The notes: generated from the letters alone by a model not told the origin. Counted from the first letter of the stretch, positions 24,748 through 32,800 are shown. The stretch is DNA of 33,188 nucleotides from an uncultured Agathobaculum sp. (GCA_944384725.1 CALWUJ010000004.1:1-33188), one strand, 5' to 3'. Numbers and translations are program-made.

Positions 24748-25893
24748 ATGATACGCGATACGCTGTTGATTGTAGATGATTCGGAACTGGATTTGGCGAT
24801 TTTGAATGAAATATTCAAGGGCATGTTTCGGGTGGAATGCTGTCAGGAAGCCAATCAGGCGCTTTCCTTTTTGCAAAAGAATGCCGATCGGATTTGCGCA
24901 GCGTTGGTAGATATCTGTCTGGGACGCAGAGGTGCGGGATTTACGCTGTTGCATCGCCTGCAAACCAATGCACTGACTACGCAGCTGCCAATCATTCTGA
25001 TTACATCGGATGCAAGCAAGGATAATGTCATGAGTGGCGTGGAACACGGCGCAGTGGATTTTCTGGTCAAACCGGTCGATCCGCATTCCGTGCAGGAACG
25101 GGTATGCACCATTGTACGATCGGCTTGGCCGGAAAAAACAACAATTTTGGATCAGAAACACGGTGCAGTCAAGCAAGAGGCAGCGGCGGAAGCAAAGGGG
25201 GATGCTGCGTCCGAAGGCGGATTCTCTTTGCTGGATTGCGTTCCGGAGCAGCTGTCGGCTCAGCAGGCGCAGCAGCTTGTTGACGGCTGGTGCAAAAAAA
25301 TATCTGCTTTGTGTGCATATCGTGCCGGCGTTCGGCCAACGCCCAGCGGAACGATTCCGTTTTTGACAGCGCTTTTGACAGAGGCATGGCGTTCGCGGCA
25401 TTCGGGTGGCAGCCTGACGGAACTACAGGCAGCCTATGTGCAGCAAGCCGCGCGGATTTGTGACATTGGTTTGCTTGGTTTGCCTGATGATGTGATCGCT
25501 TTGGGAGCAGAGCAGCCTGAGCCGGGGCGTAAGACGTATATGCGGCATACCGAATTGGGCCGCGCGTTACTGGAAAGTGAAAAGCCGCATCCATTTGTGA
25601 AAATTTGTGCGGATGTGGCATATTGGCATCATAAAAATTACGATGGGACAGGATATCCTGCGACAGAGGGGCAGGTTGCCGTTCCGCTTAGTGCGCAGCT
25701 GGTGCATGCGGCAATGCGCTGTGACTTATATCTGCGCAAATATCAGGATCGGCTGGACTGCTTTGATCGTGCTTTGCGTGCGTTGGCAGGAGAAGCGGAG
25801 AATCTGATTTCCATGGAGATGTATGATACCATCGAGAGCGCCCGTGAGTCAATTGAGGATTGGCTTGCAAAGGGCGGCTTGAACGACGCATAA
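24748..25893 (+). CDS. Response regulator with degenerate HD-GYP-like output domain
   Basis: A 381-residue cytoplasmic protein. The receiver domain (1-125) has D10/D11, phospho-acceptor D55 (ALVDICLG), S87 (LITSDAS) and K108 (FLVKPVD), so it should accept phosphate, probably from the adjacent HPt. A Lys/Ala-rich linker (about 130-160) follows. The C-terminal part (about 165-375) aligns by eye with HD-GYP domains: AARICDIGLLGLPD (234-247), HTELGRALLE (267-276), HHKNYDGTGYP (294-304) and CDLYLRKY (325-332). Active HD-GYP proteins have HDIGK at the first site. Here the histidine is C238 and the lysine is L242, so metal binding and c-di-GMP hydrolysis are doubtful. GGGGAGGAAGG precedes the ATG. 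Confidence 0.85.
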   Translation: MIRDTLLIVDDSELDLAILNEIFKGMFRVECCQEANQALSFLQKNADRICAALVDICLGRRGAGFTLLHRLQTNALTTQLPIILITSDASKDNVMSGVEHGAVDFLVKPVDPHSVQERVCTIVRSAWPEKTTILDQKHGAVKQEAAAEAKGDAASEGGFSLLDCVPEQLSAQQAQQLVDGWCKKISALCAYRAGVRPTPSGTIPFLTALLTEAWRSRHSGGSLTELQAAYVQQAARICDIGLLGLPDDVIALGAEQPEPGRKTYMRHTELGRALLESEKPHPFVKICADVAYWHHKNYDGTGYPATEGQVAVPLSAQLVHAAMRCDLYLRKYQDRLDCFDRALRALAGEAENLISMEMYDTIESARESIEDWLAKGGLNDA

Positions 25894-25950
25894 GTCTGCG
25901 GACTCACCTTTGTCCGGGCAAGCGGGTGCAGATGCATTTGGGAAATCAGG

Positions 25951-25979
25951 TTGCATATTGCACTGTTTCATGGTAGAAT
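25951..25979 (+). promoter_or_regulatory. Promoter of the ruvCAB-glmM operon
   Basis: TTGCAT at 25951-25956, 17-base spacer ending TGG, TAGAAT at 25974-25979. It lies about 30 bases before ruvC. I see no Firmicutes LexA box in this gap. Confidence 0.65.
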
Positions 25980-26009
25980 ACTTTAGTTACAAGGCAGAGG
26001 TTTGCGTTT

Positions 26010-26504
26010 ATGACGATTCTTGGCATAGATCCGGGGTACGGCACCATCGGTTATGGTGTGGTCCGGTTTGATAACATGAAATTTACGCCTGTACAATACG
26101 GCGCGGCAACAACCAAGCCCGGTATGCCGATGCACCTGCGTCTATGTGAGATATATGAGGATATTGGGACGCTGGTGGACACTTTTCATCCGGATGAGGT
26201 CGCCATAGAGGAACTATTTTTTTCGAAAAACGTCACAACTGGTATTCAGGTTGCGCAGGCGCGCGGAGTGATCCTGCTGGCGCTGGCACAAAAAGGCCTG
26301 CACCCGGTTTCTTACACGCCGAATCAGGTAAAGATGGCGGTGGTGGGCTATGGCAATGCGGAAAAAAAACAGATGATGGAAATGACCAAAAGCATCCTGC
26401 ATCTGACCAAATTGCCGCGGCCGGATGACGCAGCCGATGCGCTTGCACTGGCCATCTGCCATGGTCATTCCAGACAGGCGATGCGATATGAGGGTTTGCT
26501 GTAA
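26010..26504 (+). CDS. ruvC: Holliday junction resolvase RuvC
   Basis: A 164-residue endonuclease that cuts Holliday junctions as a dimer during recombination repair. The RNase H-like fold is shown by LGIDPGYGTIGYGV (D7), AIEELFFSKN (E67/E68), and the C-terminal acidic motif PDDAADALALAICH (D139, D140, D143), which together give the catalytic acidic residues. Length is normal for RuvC. The stop codon is directly followed by the ruvA ATG. Confidence 0.96.
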   Translation: MTILGIDPGYGTIGYGVVRFDNMKFTPVQYGAATTKPGMPMHLRLCEIYEDIGTLVDTFHPDEVAIEELFFSKNVTTGIQVAQARGVILLALAQKGLHPVSYTPNQVKMAVVGYGNAEKKQMMEMTKSILHLTKLPRPDDAADALALAICHGHSRQAMRYEGLL

Positions 26505-27113
26505 ATGTTTTATTATGTAGACGGCACGGTAACCGTGCTGGAACAAGGGCTTGCCGTGATTGACTGCGGCGGTGTGGGCTATGCCTGCCATGCGTCTCAG
26601 AATACGATCGGTAAGCTGAAAATCGGCGCACATGCGCGTCTCCTCACCTATTTGAATGTGCGTGAGGATATTTTTGAATTATATGGGTTTATCGACGAAG
26701 AGGAGCAATCGTGCTTCAAAATGATGATCGGGGTTTCCGGTGTCGGCCCAAAGGCAGCGCTGTCCATTTTGTCGATCGCGCCGCCGGACAGATTGGCGTT
26801 GTCCATCATCACCGGGGACGAAAAAATGCTGATGCAGGCGCCTGGTATCGGTAAGAAGATTGCCCAGCGCATCGTGCTGGAGCTGCGGGATAAAATGAGC
26901 AAGGAACAGCTGGAAACCGCGTCGGCGGCATCTCCGGCTGTTGCCGCAGCTGCTTCCGGCGGCGTGAACCATACGCAGGAGGCAGTGGCGGCGCTGATGG
27001 TGCTTGGATATAGTCAGGCAGAGGCACTACATGCAATGGAAGGATTGGATGCTGCCGGAATGGAGGCGGAGGAGATCATCCGCCAGTGCCTGAAAAAGCT
27101 GGTCAAACAGTAA
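26505..27113 (+). CDS. ruvA: Holliday junction branch migration protein RuvA
   Basis: A 202-residue DNA-binding subunit that grips the four-way junction and loads the RuvB motor. It begins MFYYVDGTVT, with an N-terminal OB fold (LNVREDIFELYGF near 48-60). Two helix-hairpin-helix segments follow: MIGVSGVGPKAALSIL near 74-89 and MQAPGIGKKIAQRIVLEL near 109-126. The C-terminal helical domain (QEAVAALMVLGYSQAEA) contacts RuvB. The ATG abuts the ruvC stop, with GAGGG inside the end of ruvC. Confidence 0.96.
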   Translation: MFYYVDGTVTVLEQGLAVIDCGGVGYACHASQNTIGKLKIGAHARLLTYLNVREDIFELYGFIDEEEQSCFKMMIGVSGVGPKAALSILSIAPPDRLALSIITGDEKMLMQAPGIGKKIAQRIVLELRDKMSKEQLETASAASPAVAAAASGGVNHTQEAVAALMVLGYSQAEALHAMEGLDAAGMEAEEIIRQCLKKLVKQ

Positions 27114-27125
27114 GGGAGTGTTCCT

Positions 27126-28166
27126 TTGAGTATAGAATTTTCCGGCGGAATGGCGGACGATGAGAGAATCATTTCCACGCGTCAGCTTTCCGAGGATGAG
27201 ACTGAAAATTCGCTGCGCCCCAAAACCATGGCGGACTATGTTGGTCAGACCAAGGCGAAGGAAAATTTAAGCGTATATATTGAGGCGGCGAAGATGCGCG
27301 GGGAATCCCTTGACCATACGCTGCTGTATGGCCCGCCGGGCCTTGGCAAAACGACGCTTGCAGGCATCATCGCCAGTGAGATGAGTGTTAATATCCGCGT
27401 TACAAGCGGACCGGCCATCGAAAAAGCGGGAGATTTGGCGGCTTTATTGACAAATCTTTCGGAAAATGATATTTTGTTTATCGACGAGATCCACCGTCTC
27501 GACCGGGCAGTGGAGGAAATCCTCTATCCCGCGATGGAGGATTACGCGCTGGATATCATCATCGGCAAGGGGCCTTCGGCGCGGTCAATCCGCATTGACC
27601 TGCCGCGGTTTACGCTGATCGGTGCGACAACACGTGCAGGACAGATGACCAGTCCTTTGCGCGATCGCTTTGGCGTTATGCTCCGTTTGGAGTTGTATTC
27701 GCCGGAGGAACTTTGCCAGATCGTGGAACGCTCGGCGGGCATCCTGAACGTGCCGTGTGAGCATGAGGGTGCTTTTGAGATTGCGCGCCGCAGCCGCGGC
27801 ACGCCGCGTATTGCCAACCGTCTGCTGCGTCGGGTACGCGATTTTGCGCAGGTGCGCGGTACGGGTACGATTGACAAAGCCAGCGCGGATATGGCGTTGC
27901 GTGCGCTCGAGATTGATGAGCTTGGGCTGGATAATGTAGACCGACGGATGCTCAAAAGCATCATGCTCAATTACGGCGGAGGCCCGGTTGGGCTGGATAC
28001 GCTGGCTGCTACGATTGGAGAAGAAGCAATCACGCTCGAAGATGTGTATGAGCCGTATCTGATGCAAATTGGCTTTCTCAGCCGCACGCCTCGTGGGCGG
28101 TGCGTCACGGTGCAGGCTTATCGTCATATGCATCTGGAACCGGCGGACGGGCAGCAAATGCTGTAA
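27126..28166 (+). CDS. ruvB: Holliday junction branch migration helicase RuvB
   Basis: A 346-residue AAA+ ATPase that drives branch migration with RuvA. Walker A GPPGLGKT is at 69-76 and Walker B FIDEIHR at 118-124. Sensor GATTRAG, the LRDRFG arginine-finger segment, and the C-terminal winged helix ending in FLSRTPRGR are also present. The start is taken as TTG at 27126, supported by AAGGGAG five to ten bases upstream; an in-frame ATG at 27150 has a poorer site. It lies 12 bases after ruvA. Confidence 0.95.
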   Translation: MSIEFSGGMADDERIISTRQLSEDETENSLRPKTMADYVGQTKAKENLSVYIEAAKMRGESLDHTLLYGPPGLGKTTLAGIIASEMSVNIRVTSGPAIEKAGDLAALLTNLSENDILFIDEIHRLDRAVEEILYPAMEDYALDIIIGKGPSARSIRIDLPRFTLIGATTRAGQMTSPLRDRFGVMLRLELYSPEELCQIVERSAGILNVPCEHEGAFEIARRSRGTPRIANRLLRRVRDFAQVRGTGTIDKASADMALRALEIDELGLDNVDRRMLKSIMLNYGGGPVGLDTLAATIGEEAITLEDVYEPYLMQIGFLSRTPRGRCVTVQAYRHMHLEPADGQQML

Positions 28167-28203
28167 GACCGCTGTTAATAATAAGAAAGTTGGGTGTTTA
28201 ATA

Positions 28204-29556
28204 TTGGGTAGATATTTCGGGACTGACGGCGTTCGCGGTGTGGCAAATCTGGAACTGGATGCATTGCTGGCCTTTAAGATCGGCGCTGCTGCTGCCTATG
28301 CGTTGACGCAGGAGGCAACGCACACCGGTAAAGCCAAGCTGCTGATCGGCAAGGATACGCGTATTTCTTCGGACATGTTGGAGAACGCGCTCGTTGCCGG
28401 CATTTGCTCGGTTGGTGCAGACGTGGAGCTGCTTGGTGTTATTCCGACACCGGCCGTGGCATTCTTGACCATTAAGCATAAGGCGGATGCAGGTATCGTC
28501 ATTTCGGCGAGCCATAACTCGTTTGAGTATAACGGTATTAAGATTTTTGCAGGCAACGGCTATAAGCTGCCGGACGCAATTGAGGCGAAGATTGAAGACC
28601 TGATTGACGATTTTGAATCTATTCCGAAGATGACCCATGAAAAGCTGGGCCGCGTGATCAAGAGCAAAATCGATCCGGTGGTGGAATATACCGATCATCT
28701 GGCGGAAACCATCCGGGGCGATCTGTCCGGCTTGCGTGTGGCGGTGGACTGTGCAAACGGTGCATCCTCGACAACGGTTGAGCGTTTGATGCGTCTGGTT
28801 GAGTGCAAGGCGGAGATACGTTTTTATGAGCCGGATGGCATCAATATCAACGATAACTGCGGTTCGACGCATTTGGAGCAATTGAAAACGCGTGTGCGGA
28901 ACGGCAACTTTGATTTGGGCGTTGCGTTTGACGGCGATGCCGACCGCTGCCTGATTGTCGACGAGACCGGCGAAGAGCTGGACGGCGACCGCATTATGGC
29001 GGTCTGCGCGGCGCACATGAAAAAGGAAGGTAAGCTGCGCGGCGGCGCGTTTGTGGCAACAGTTCTGTCGAATATGGGGTTGCACGCCTATGCGGAAAAG
29101 AACGGCATGCGCATCGAGTGCTCCAATGTCGGTGACCGTTATGTGCTGGAAATGATGCTGCAAAAGGGCTATATTCTGGGCGGCGAGCAGTCCGGTCATG
29201 TCATTTTCTTGGAGTATGCTTCGACGGGCGACGGTGAGCTGACTGCGCTGCAATTCATGTCTATCCTCAAGGCAAGCGGTAAGAAGTGCTCGGAAATCGC
29301 GGCGGAAGTGGTGCCGTGGCCGCAGCTGATGATTAACGTCAAGGTTCCCAACGACAAGAAGGCAACCTTGCAGGAGCTGCCGGAGGTCAAAGCGGCAATT
29401 GACGAAGCATCTGCGGAACTGGCGGAAAACGGCCGCATTTTGGTGCGCCCGTCCGGTACAGAGGCGCTGGTTCGCGTGATGGTGGAAGGCAAGAACAGCG
29501 AGCAGGTAGATACTTTGGCAAAAAGGGTTGCCAAAGTCATTGAGTCTGTCGTATAA
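28204..29556 (+). CDS. glmM: Phosphoglucosamine mutase
   Basis: A 450-residue cytoplasmic enzyme converting glucosamine-6-phosphate to glucosamine-1-phosphate on the route to UDP-GlcNAc. It begins MGRYFGTDGVRGVANLELD, typical of GlmM. The catalytic phosphoserine is S103 in SASHNSFEYNGIK, the metal loop is DGDADR (243-248), and the phosphate-binding RPSGTEALVRVM lies near the C-terminus. The start is TTG at 28204; no ATG fits the family N-terminus, and the RBS is weak (GGGTG). There is no terminator after ruvB, so it is the last gene of that operon. Its product acts next to GlmS, encoded downstream. Confidence 0.95.
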   Translation: MGRYFGTDGVRGVANLELDALLAFKIGAAAAYALTQEATHTGKAKLLIGKDTRISSDMLENALVAGICSVGADVELLGVIPTPAVAFLTIKHKADAGIVISASHNSFEYNGIKIFAGNGYKLPDAIEAKIEDLIDDFESIPKMTHEKLGRVIKSKIDPVVEYTDHLAETIRGDLSGLRVAVDCANGASSTTVERLMRLVECKAEIRFYEPDGININDNCGSTHLEQLKTRVRNGNFDLGVAFDGDADRCLIVDETGEELDGDRIMAVCAAHMKKEGKLRGGAFVATVLSNMGLHAYAEKNGMRIECSNVGDRYVLEMMLQKGYILGGEQSGHVIFLEYASTGDGELTALQFMSILKASGKKCSEIAAEVVPWPQLMINVKVPNDKKATLQELPEVKAAIDEASAELAENGRILVRPSGTEALVRVMVEGKNSEQVDTLAKRVAKVIESVV

Positions 29557-29573
29557 TAGGAAAGAGCCAACGG

Positions 29574-29610
29574 AGGTGGATGTGGTTTTCGCATCCACCT
29601 TGTTTTGTTT
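29574..29610 (+). terminator. Intrinsic terminator after glmM
   Basis: AGGTGGATG (29574-29582) pairs with CATCCACCT (29592-29600), nine-base loop, then TGTTTTGTTT. It separates the ruv-glmM transcript from the glmS leader. A TTGCCA-18-TATAAT match (29528-29557) lies just upstream, in the end of glmM. Confidence 0.75.
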
Positions 29611-29639
29611 GAAGGAAGGTGAGAGCATATGGCAACAAG

Positions 29640-29812
29640 TGAATAGCAGTGAAAGCGCCAGAACTGCGGTGCAGCCGGTATCGCAGTTGACGAGGAAAGG
29701 GTTGATCGAAGGCTTCGGCGGGTGCCCTTCGGCCATGAGTGGGTTGGTCGTGAGCAGACTGTTAAAACGCACGGGCGACTGTGCGGACAGAGCAGTTATG
29801 CATAACGCACTA
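29640..29812 (+). promoter_or_regulatory. glmS ribozyme (glucosamine-6-phosphate-activated self-cleaving riboswitch)
   Basis: The conserved core is directly readable. AAGCGCCAGAACT spans 29653-29665, with cleavage expected before G29655. P2 is AACTGCG/CGCAGTT (29662-29668 with 29682-29688). Then come GACGAGG with AAAGGGTTGATCGAAGG (29689-29712), TTCGGCGG, TGCCCTTCGGCC and ATGAGTG, then GTGAGCAGACTG to about 29762. All are hallmark glmS ribozyme blocks. In known examples glucosamine-6-phosphate acts as the cofactor for cleavage, and the cut mRNA is degraded, lowering GlmS. The exact 3' boundary is uncertain; I end it before the T-rich stretch at about 29813. Confidence 0.95.
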
Positions 29813-29863
29813 TTTTTATACCTTTTTTTAAAAATTCAGCTTCTTTTTGGAGGATTTACTTTT

Positions 29864-31708
29864 ATGTGTGGTATTGTCGGTTTTACGGGGCGTGAAAACG
29901 CGCTGCCGATTTTAATTAAGGGTCTTTACAGTCTGGAGTACCGTGGATATGACTCCGCAGGTATCGCAGCATTTACAAAGGAAGGCTTGCGTGTGGTAAA
30001 AACGCGCGGCCGTATTTCCAATCTGGAGGAGAAAATCCGTGAGGAGGGCGATTTGCATTGCACTTGCGGCATCGGTCATACCCGTTGGGCAACGCACGGC
30101 GAGCCGTCCGACCGCAACTCGCATCCGCACTTGGGCGGACGCGACGGCATGGGCAAGGTAGCGGTTGTCCATAACGGTATCATTGAGAACTACAAGGAGC
30201 TGCGCGAGCGGCTGGAAGCCCACGGCTATACCTTCCAGTCGGAAACCGATACCGAGACGGTTGCGCATCTGGTGGATTATCTGCACACGGGCAAGCAGGA
30301 GGATCTCGCCAAAACCGTGCTCAATGCAGTGCAGCGCATCCGTGGCTCTTATGCTTTGGGCGTGGTGTCGATGGATAACCCAGAGGAAATCGTGGCAGCG
30401 CGGCGCGACAATCCGCTCGTCATTGGTGTGGGCGAGGGTGAGAATATGATCGCGTCTGATATTACTGCGATCATCGGCCGTACCAAAAACTATATTATTC
30501 TGGACGATAACGAAGTTGCCATTGTTCGGCCGGATAGTGTCGTTGTCATGAATGAGTTTGGCGACGTGGTAGAGAAAACGGTACAGACGGTCAGTTGGGA
30601 TCTGTCGGCTGCGGAAAAAAGCGGCTATCAGCATTTCATGCTTAAGGAGATCATGGAGCAGCCGAAAGCAGTGGCGGATACGGTAAAGCCGCGTATCCAG
30701 AACAACGCAGTGGTATTCGAGGATAACGGCCTGACCGATGAACGTTTGCGGGATATCGAAAACATTCATATCGTTGGCTGCGGTTCGGCGCTGCATGCGG
30801 GCATGGTAGGCAAGCGCGTGATTGAAGCGATGTGCCGTATCCGCTGCACAGCAGAGGTTGCTTCTGAGTTCCGATATGAGAATCCAATCATCGGAAAAAA
30901 AGATTTGTGCATAGTCATCAGTCAGTCGGGTGAGACGGCCGATACGCTTGCAGCGATGCGTCTGGCGAAGCAGGCGGGAGCATTCACCATTGCAATCGTC
31001 AATGTCGTTTCCTCGACCATTGCGCGTGAAGCGGACGGCATACTGTACACTTGGGCAGGACCGGAAATTTCGGTTGCAACAACCAAGGCGTATTCTGCGC
31101 AGCTATCCGCGCTTTACCTCATTTCCGTGAAAATCGCGCGTACACGCGGCCTGATTTCCATTGGCGATGAGCGTGCATTGTGTGCAGAATTGCAGCGTTT
31201 GCCCGCCTGCATCGAAAAGACGCTGGAATGCCAGGAGGATATGCAGCGAATTGCGACATTGTATGCCAACCGACCGAGCGTATTTTTCCTTGGCCGTGGA
31301 TTGGACTATGCTGCAGCGCTGGAAGCATCGCTCAAACTCAAGGAGATTTCATATATCCACTCGGAGGCATATGCGGCGGGTGAACTCAAGCACGGTACGA
31401 TTTCGCTGATTGAGGAAGGTACGCTGGTTGTTGCGTTGGCAACACAGCCTGCGCTGTTTGAAAAAACGGTTTCCAATATCCGTGAGGTCGTTTCCCGCGG
31501 CGCTGTCGTGGTGCTTGTGACAACCGATGATTTCACCGGGGATGAGTCGGTTTGCCAGCATATCATCCGCTTGCCCAAATGCTTGTATGAATTTTCTGCC
31601 TCGCTTTCGATTATTCCGATGCAGCTTTTGGCATACTATGTAGCGGTAGAGCGCAATTGTGATGTCGATAAGCCGCGAAATCTTGCAAAATCTGTCACTG
31701 TTGAATAA
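29864..31708 (+). CDS. glmS: Glutamine-fructose-6-phosphate aminotransferase (isomerising)
   Basis: A 614-residue cytoplasmic enzyme making glucosamine-6-phosphate from fructose-6-phosphate and glutamine, the entry to amino-sugar and cell-wall synthesis. The class II glutaminase domain starts MCGIVGFTGR with nucleophile C2, followed by YRGYDSAGIA, GHTRWATHGEP and NGIIENY. Two SIS sugar-isomerase domains follow (GCGSALHAGMVGKRVIE, SQSGETADTLAAMRLAK, FLGRGLDYAAALEASLKLKEISYIH split by region). It ends KPRNLAKSVTVE, the standard GlmS tail. TTGGAGG precedes the ATG. It is controlled by the ribozyme in its leader. I see no clear hairpin terminator after it before the sigH promoter. Confidence 0.97.
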   Translation: MCGIVGFTGRENALPILIKGLYSLEYRGYDSAGIAAFTKEGLRVVKTRGRISNLEEKIREEGDLHCTCGIGHTRWATHGEPSDRNSHPHLGGRDGMGKVAVVHNGIIENYKELRERLEAHGYTFQSETDTETVAHLVDYLHTGKQEDLAKTVLNAVQRIRGSYALGVVSMDNPEEIVAARRDNPLVIGVGEGENMIASDITAIIGRTKNYIILDDNEVAIVRPDSVVVMNEFGDVVEKTVQTVSWDLSAAEKSGYQHFMLKEIMEQPKAVADTVKPRIQNNAVVFEDNGLTDERLRDIENIHIVGCGSALHAGMVGKRVIEAMCRIRCTAEVASEFRYENPIIGKKDLCIVISQSGETADTLAAMRLAKQAGAFTIAIVNVVSSTIAREADGILYTWAGPEISVATTKAYSAQLSALYLISVKIARTRGLISIGDERALCAELQRLPACIEKTLECQEDMQRIATLYANRPSVFFLGRGLDYAAALEASLKLKEISYIHSEAYAAGELKHGTISLIEEGTLVVALATQPALFEKTVSNIREVVSRGAVVVLVTTDDFTGDESVCQHIIRLPKCLYEFSASLSIIPMQLLAYYVAVERNCDVDKPRNLAKSVTVE

Positions 31709-31785
31709 ATATACGTGTATTATGCAATCATCACAAAAATGCATGGGTAATTTTGAGGCAAAACAGTAGAATTCACAATAATTTC

Positions 31786-31814
31786 TTGACATTTCCAGAA
31801 GTATCGCATATAAT
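31786..31814 (+). promoter_or_regulatory. Consensus SigA promoter of sigH
   Basis: TTGACA at 31786-31791, exactly 17 bases, TATAAT at 31809-31814: a perfect consensus promoter. Transcription should start near 31821, only a few bases before the ATG at 31825. The 9-mer TCTTGACAT occurs at 31784-31792 (covering the -35) and again at 31818-31826 (covering the start site). Confidence 0.8.
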
Positions 31815-31824
31815 GAGTCTTGAC

Positions 31825-32442
31825 ATGAGAAATGGTTACAAAATGCTTTCATCCGCGTCGCTGTCCGACGAAGTGCTATGCCATATGGCGCAGCAGGGAG
31901 ACGGTGCGGCGGCGGAGGATTTGGTCAAACGATATACCCGATTGGTGAAAACCTGCGCACGCCCTTATTTTCTGGTGGGTGCAGATGCGGAGGACTTGAT
32001 GCAGGAGGGTATGCTGGGACTAATGAAAGCCATGCGCGAATATGATGAGTCCAAGGGAGCGCCGTTCGGTGCCTTCGCAAAGCTGTGTGTCATGCGGAAA
32101 ATTTTTTCTGCGGTGCGCGCTGCTTCTTCGCTCAAACATGATCCGCTCAATCATTCCGTTTCAATCGATCGACCTCTGTTTGAGGACCTTGCGGAAACGC
32201 ACACCCGGGTTACGGCACCGATTGGTGATCCAGAATCGCTGGTGATCGGCAATGAAGAGAGGGAAGAGCTGATTCGTCGGCTCTACTCCGTATTGTCTGA
32301 ATTTGAGGCGAGGGTTTTGACATTGTTTCTGGACGGCTTATCCTATGAGGAGATGTCGGAAGCATTGCAAAAACCGATCAAGTCTGTGGATAATGCCATC
32401 CAGCGCATTAAGCGAAAATCGGCAGCTATCAAACCCCAATAG
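31825..32442 (+). CDS. sigH: RNA polymerase sigma factor SigH (Spo0H-like)
   Basis: A 205-residue sigma-70-family factor closely resembling the transition-state/sporulation sigma factor of Bacillus and Clostridia. Region 2 holds RYTRLVKTCARPYFLVGADAEDLMQEGMLGLMKAMREYD (split across about 37-75) and LCVMRKIFSAVRAASSLKH. The bridging VSIDRPLFED is typical of SigH. Region 4 has LSEFEARVLTLFLDGLSYEEMSEAL, then SVDNAIQRIKRK, a full helix-turn-helix. In relatives it drives early sporulation and stationary-phase genes. Start choice is uncertain: ATG at 31825 would be almost leaderless given the promoter, while ATG at 31843 gives a 21-base leader but a poor RBS. Earlier in-frame ATGs lie in or before the promoter. 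Confidence 0.9.
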   Translation: MRNGYKMLSSASLSDEVLCHMAQQGDGAAAEDLVKRYTRLVKTCARPYFLVGADAEDLMQEGMLGLMKAMREYDESKGAPFGAFAKLCVMRKIFSAVRAASSLKHDPLNHSVSIDRPLFEDLAETHTRVTAPIGDPESLVIGNEEREELIRRLYSVLSEFEARVLTLFLDGLSYEEMSEALQKPIKSVDNAIQRIKRKSAAIKPQ

Positions 32443-32521
32443 GGCGATTACAGGCGGGAAGGCCTGTGCGCAATATAATTTCAGTTTCCCGAGGGAACGG
32501 TATCAAAGAGAGGTAAAAACC

Positions 32522-32800
32522 ATGTACGAAGACAAGACATTAGTATGCAAGGAATGCGGTAAGGAATTTGTGTTCACCGCAGGCGAGCAGGAGTTCTACG
32601 CAGAGCGCGGCTTCCAGAATGAGCCGCAGCGCTGCAAGGCTTGCCGCGATGCGCGCAAGAACGCGGCTCGTGGCCCGCGTGAGTATTTCACCGCTACCTG
32701 TGCTGCTTGCGGCGGCGAGGCTCGTGTTCCGTTTGAACCCAAGTCTGACCGTCCGGTATATTGCAGCGAATGCTTCGCGAAGATGCGCGAGCAGGGCTGA
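32522..32800 (+). CDS. Zinc-ribbon protein with four CxxC pairs
   Basis: A 92-residue small basic protein with four CxxC motifs (C9/C12, C38/C41, C60/C63, C81/C84), enough for two zinc ribbons. The first half (LVCKECGKEFVFTAGEQEFY, then RCKACRDARK) matches the 'probable zinc-ribbon' family common in Firmicutes and Bacteroidetes. The second half (CAACGGEARVPFEPKSDRPVYCSECF) matches a related CxxC-x17-CxxC unit. The function is unknown; nucleic-acid or protein binding is only a guess. GAGAGGTAAA precedes the ATG. It lies 79 bases after sigH with no terminator between, and it ends at a hairpin. A TATAAT at 32474-32479 has no convincing -35. Confidence 0.85.
   Translation: MYEDKTLVCKECGKEFVFTAGEQEFYAERGFQNEPQRCKACRDARKNAARGPREYFTATCAACGGEARVPFEPKSDRPVYCSECFAKMREQG

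Noticed and set aside
28198-29772. 524-codon open frame on the minus strand opposite glmM
   Set aside because: It lies antisense to a clear glmM and the glmS ribozyme start, has a composition rich in His, Arg, Cys and Gln, no recognisable domain and no RBS. It is a shadow of glmM codon usage.
32443-32521. Promoter for the zinc-ribbon gene around TATAAT at 32474-32479
   Set aside because: No acceptable -35 lies at 16-18 bases and there is no extended -10, so I did not list it as a promoter.
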